Assembly: GCA_044370375.1 (NCBI GenBank)
Contig: JBILVQ010000023.1
Location: 1 to 22,231, forward strand
DNA length: 22,231 bases
Source of the DNA: JBILVQ01 sp044370375
Lineage (GTDB): Bacteria; Bacteroidota; Bacteroidia; UBA4408
Direction: 5' to 3'
Shown here: in pieces, positions 22,156 through 22,231 of the stretch
Layout of the letters: each line of letters starts with the position of its first letter
How positions within the stretch are numbered: position 1 is the first letter of the stretch
Translations under genes and position numbers: made by a program
Notes under the pieces: model-generated
What the model was told of the DNA's origin: nothing
Seen by the model: the letters and a program-made list of their open reading frames with translations, nothing else
Database searches by the model: none

Positions 22156-22231
22156 TTTATGCAGCGAGTTTTGCGTTTGGGATTGAAATGGAAATCCTTT
22201 GGTGAAGAATGAACGAAAGATTTAAACGGAA

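Noticed and set aside
17256..22231. Integron cassette array (single genes, same direction, long spacers)
   Set aside because: No paired RYYYAAC / GTTRRRY core sites with a palindromic arm between them could be found in the spacers, no integrase is present, and several genes have their own promoters, unlike typical cassettes.
22152..22231. 3' end of a gene upstream of dpnC on the minus strand
   Set aside because: Two frames stay open to the window edge (ending in TAA at 22159-22157 and TGA at 22154-22152), but 24-25 residues give no recognisable family, and neither frame can be preferred.
1..22231. CRISPR array or insertion sequence
   Set aside because: No regularly spaced direct repeats and no transposase or Cas-like protein were found on either strand.

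Overview
The window looks like chromosome of a Bacteroidota bacterium. Two secreted proteins end in type IX secretion (Por-type) C-terminal sorting domains. Several genes and the tRNA are preceded by the Bacteroidota promoter pattern TTTG-N17-23-TAnnTTTG. Ribosome binding sites are almost absent, and the recognisable proteins (DUF6340 lipoprotein, RlmF, thrS-infC-rpmI-rplT order) fit that phylum. I cannot name a genus.

Bases 1-17255 read as backbone. A coiled-coil Lys/Glu-rich protein (5' end missing) converges on an M42-type aminopeptidase gene. The aminopeptidase gene lies head to head with uvrB, with a 25-base gap. uvrB is followed after one base by a DUF6340 lipoprotein gene. A tRNA-Arg(ACG) with its own promoter and terminator, a small exported protein and the rRNA methyltransferase gene rlmF follow. 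On the minus strand comes the translation operon thrS-infC-rpmI-rplT, in which infC appears to start at AUA. Next are a front-end type fatty acid desaturase, a gene-free stretch full of small palindromes, an MDR oxidoreductase, a tiny two-helix membrane protein, a seven-bladed RCC1 propeller with a T9SS tail, an MFS transporter and a Kelch propeller with a T9SS tail.

Bases 17256-22231 are an accessory block. All genes are on the minus strand, visibly more AT-rich, and separated by roughly 280-330 base spacers. They are DUF5946, a class II Fic protein, DUF3050, and a tight three-gene unit encoding a close DpnI homologue (dpnC), the DpnD-like small protein and a truncated RhuM. DUF5946, Fic and DUF3050 each have their own promoter, so they look like independently acquired single-gene units. 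The dpnC-dpnD-rhuM unit is a restriction locus against adenine-methylated GATC; its upstream end lies beyond the window.

The most interesting points are a pair of tandem TGATANTATCA operators over the fic start site, the dpnC-dpnD-rhuM arrangement, a 71-base element that can fold as a three-way junction near 11.7 kb, repeated CxC motifs in the first three RCC1 blades, and the AUA start of infC. I see no complete undescribed system; the accessory block is the best place to look for one.
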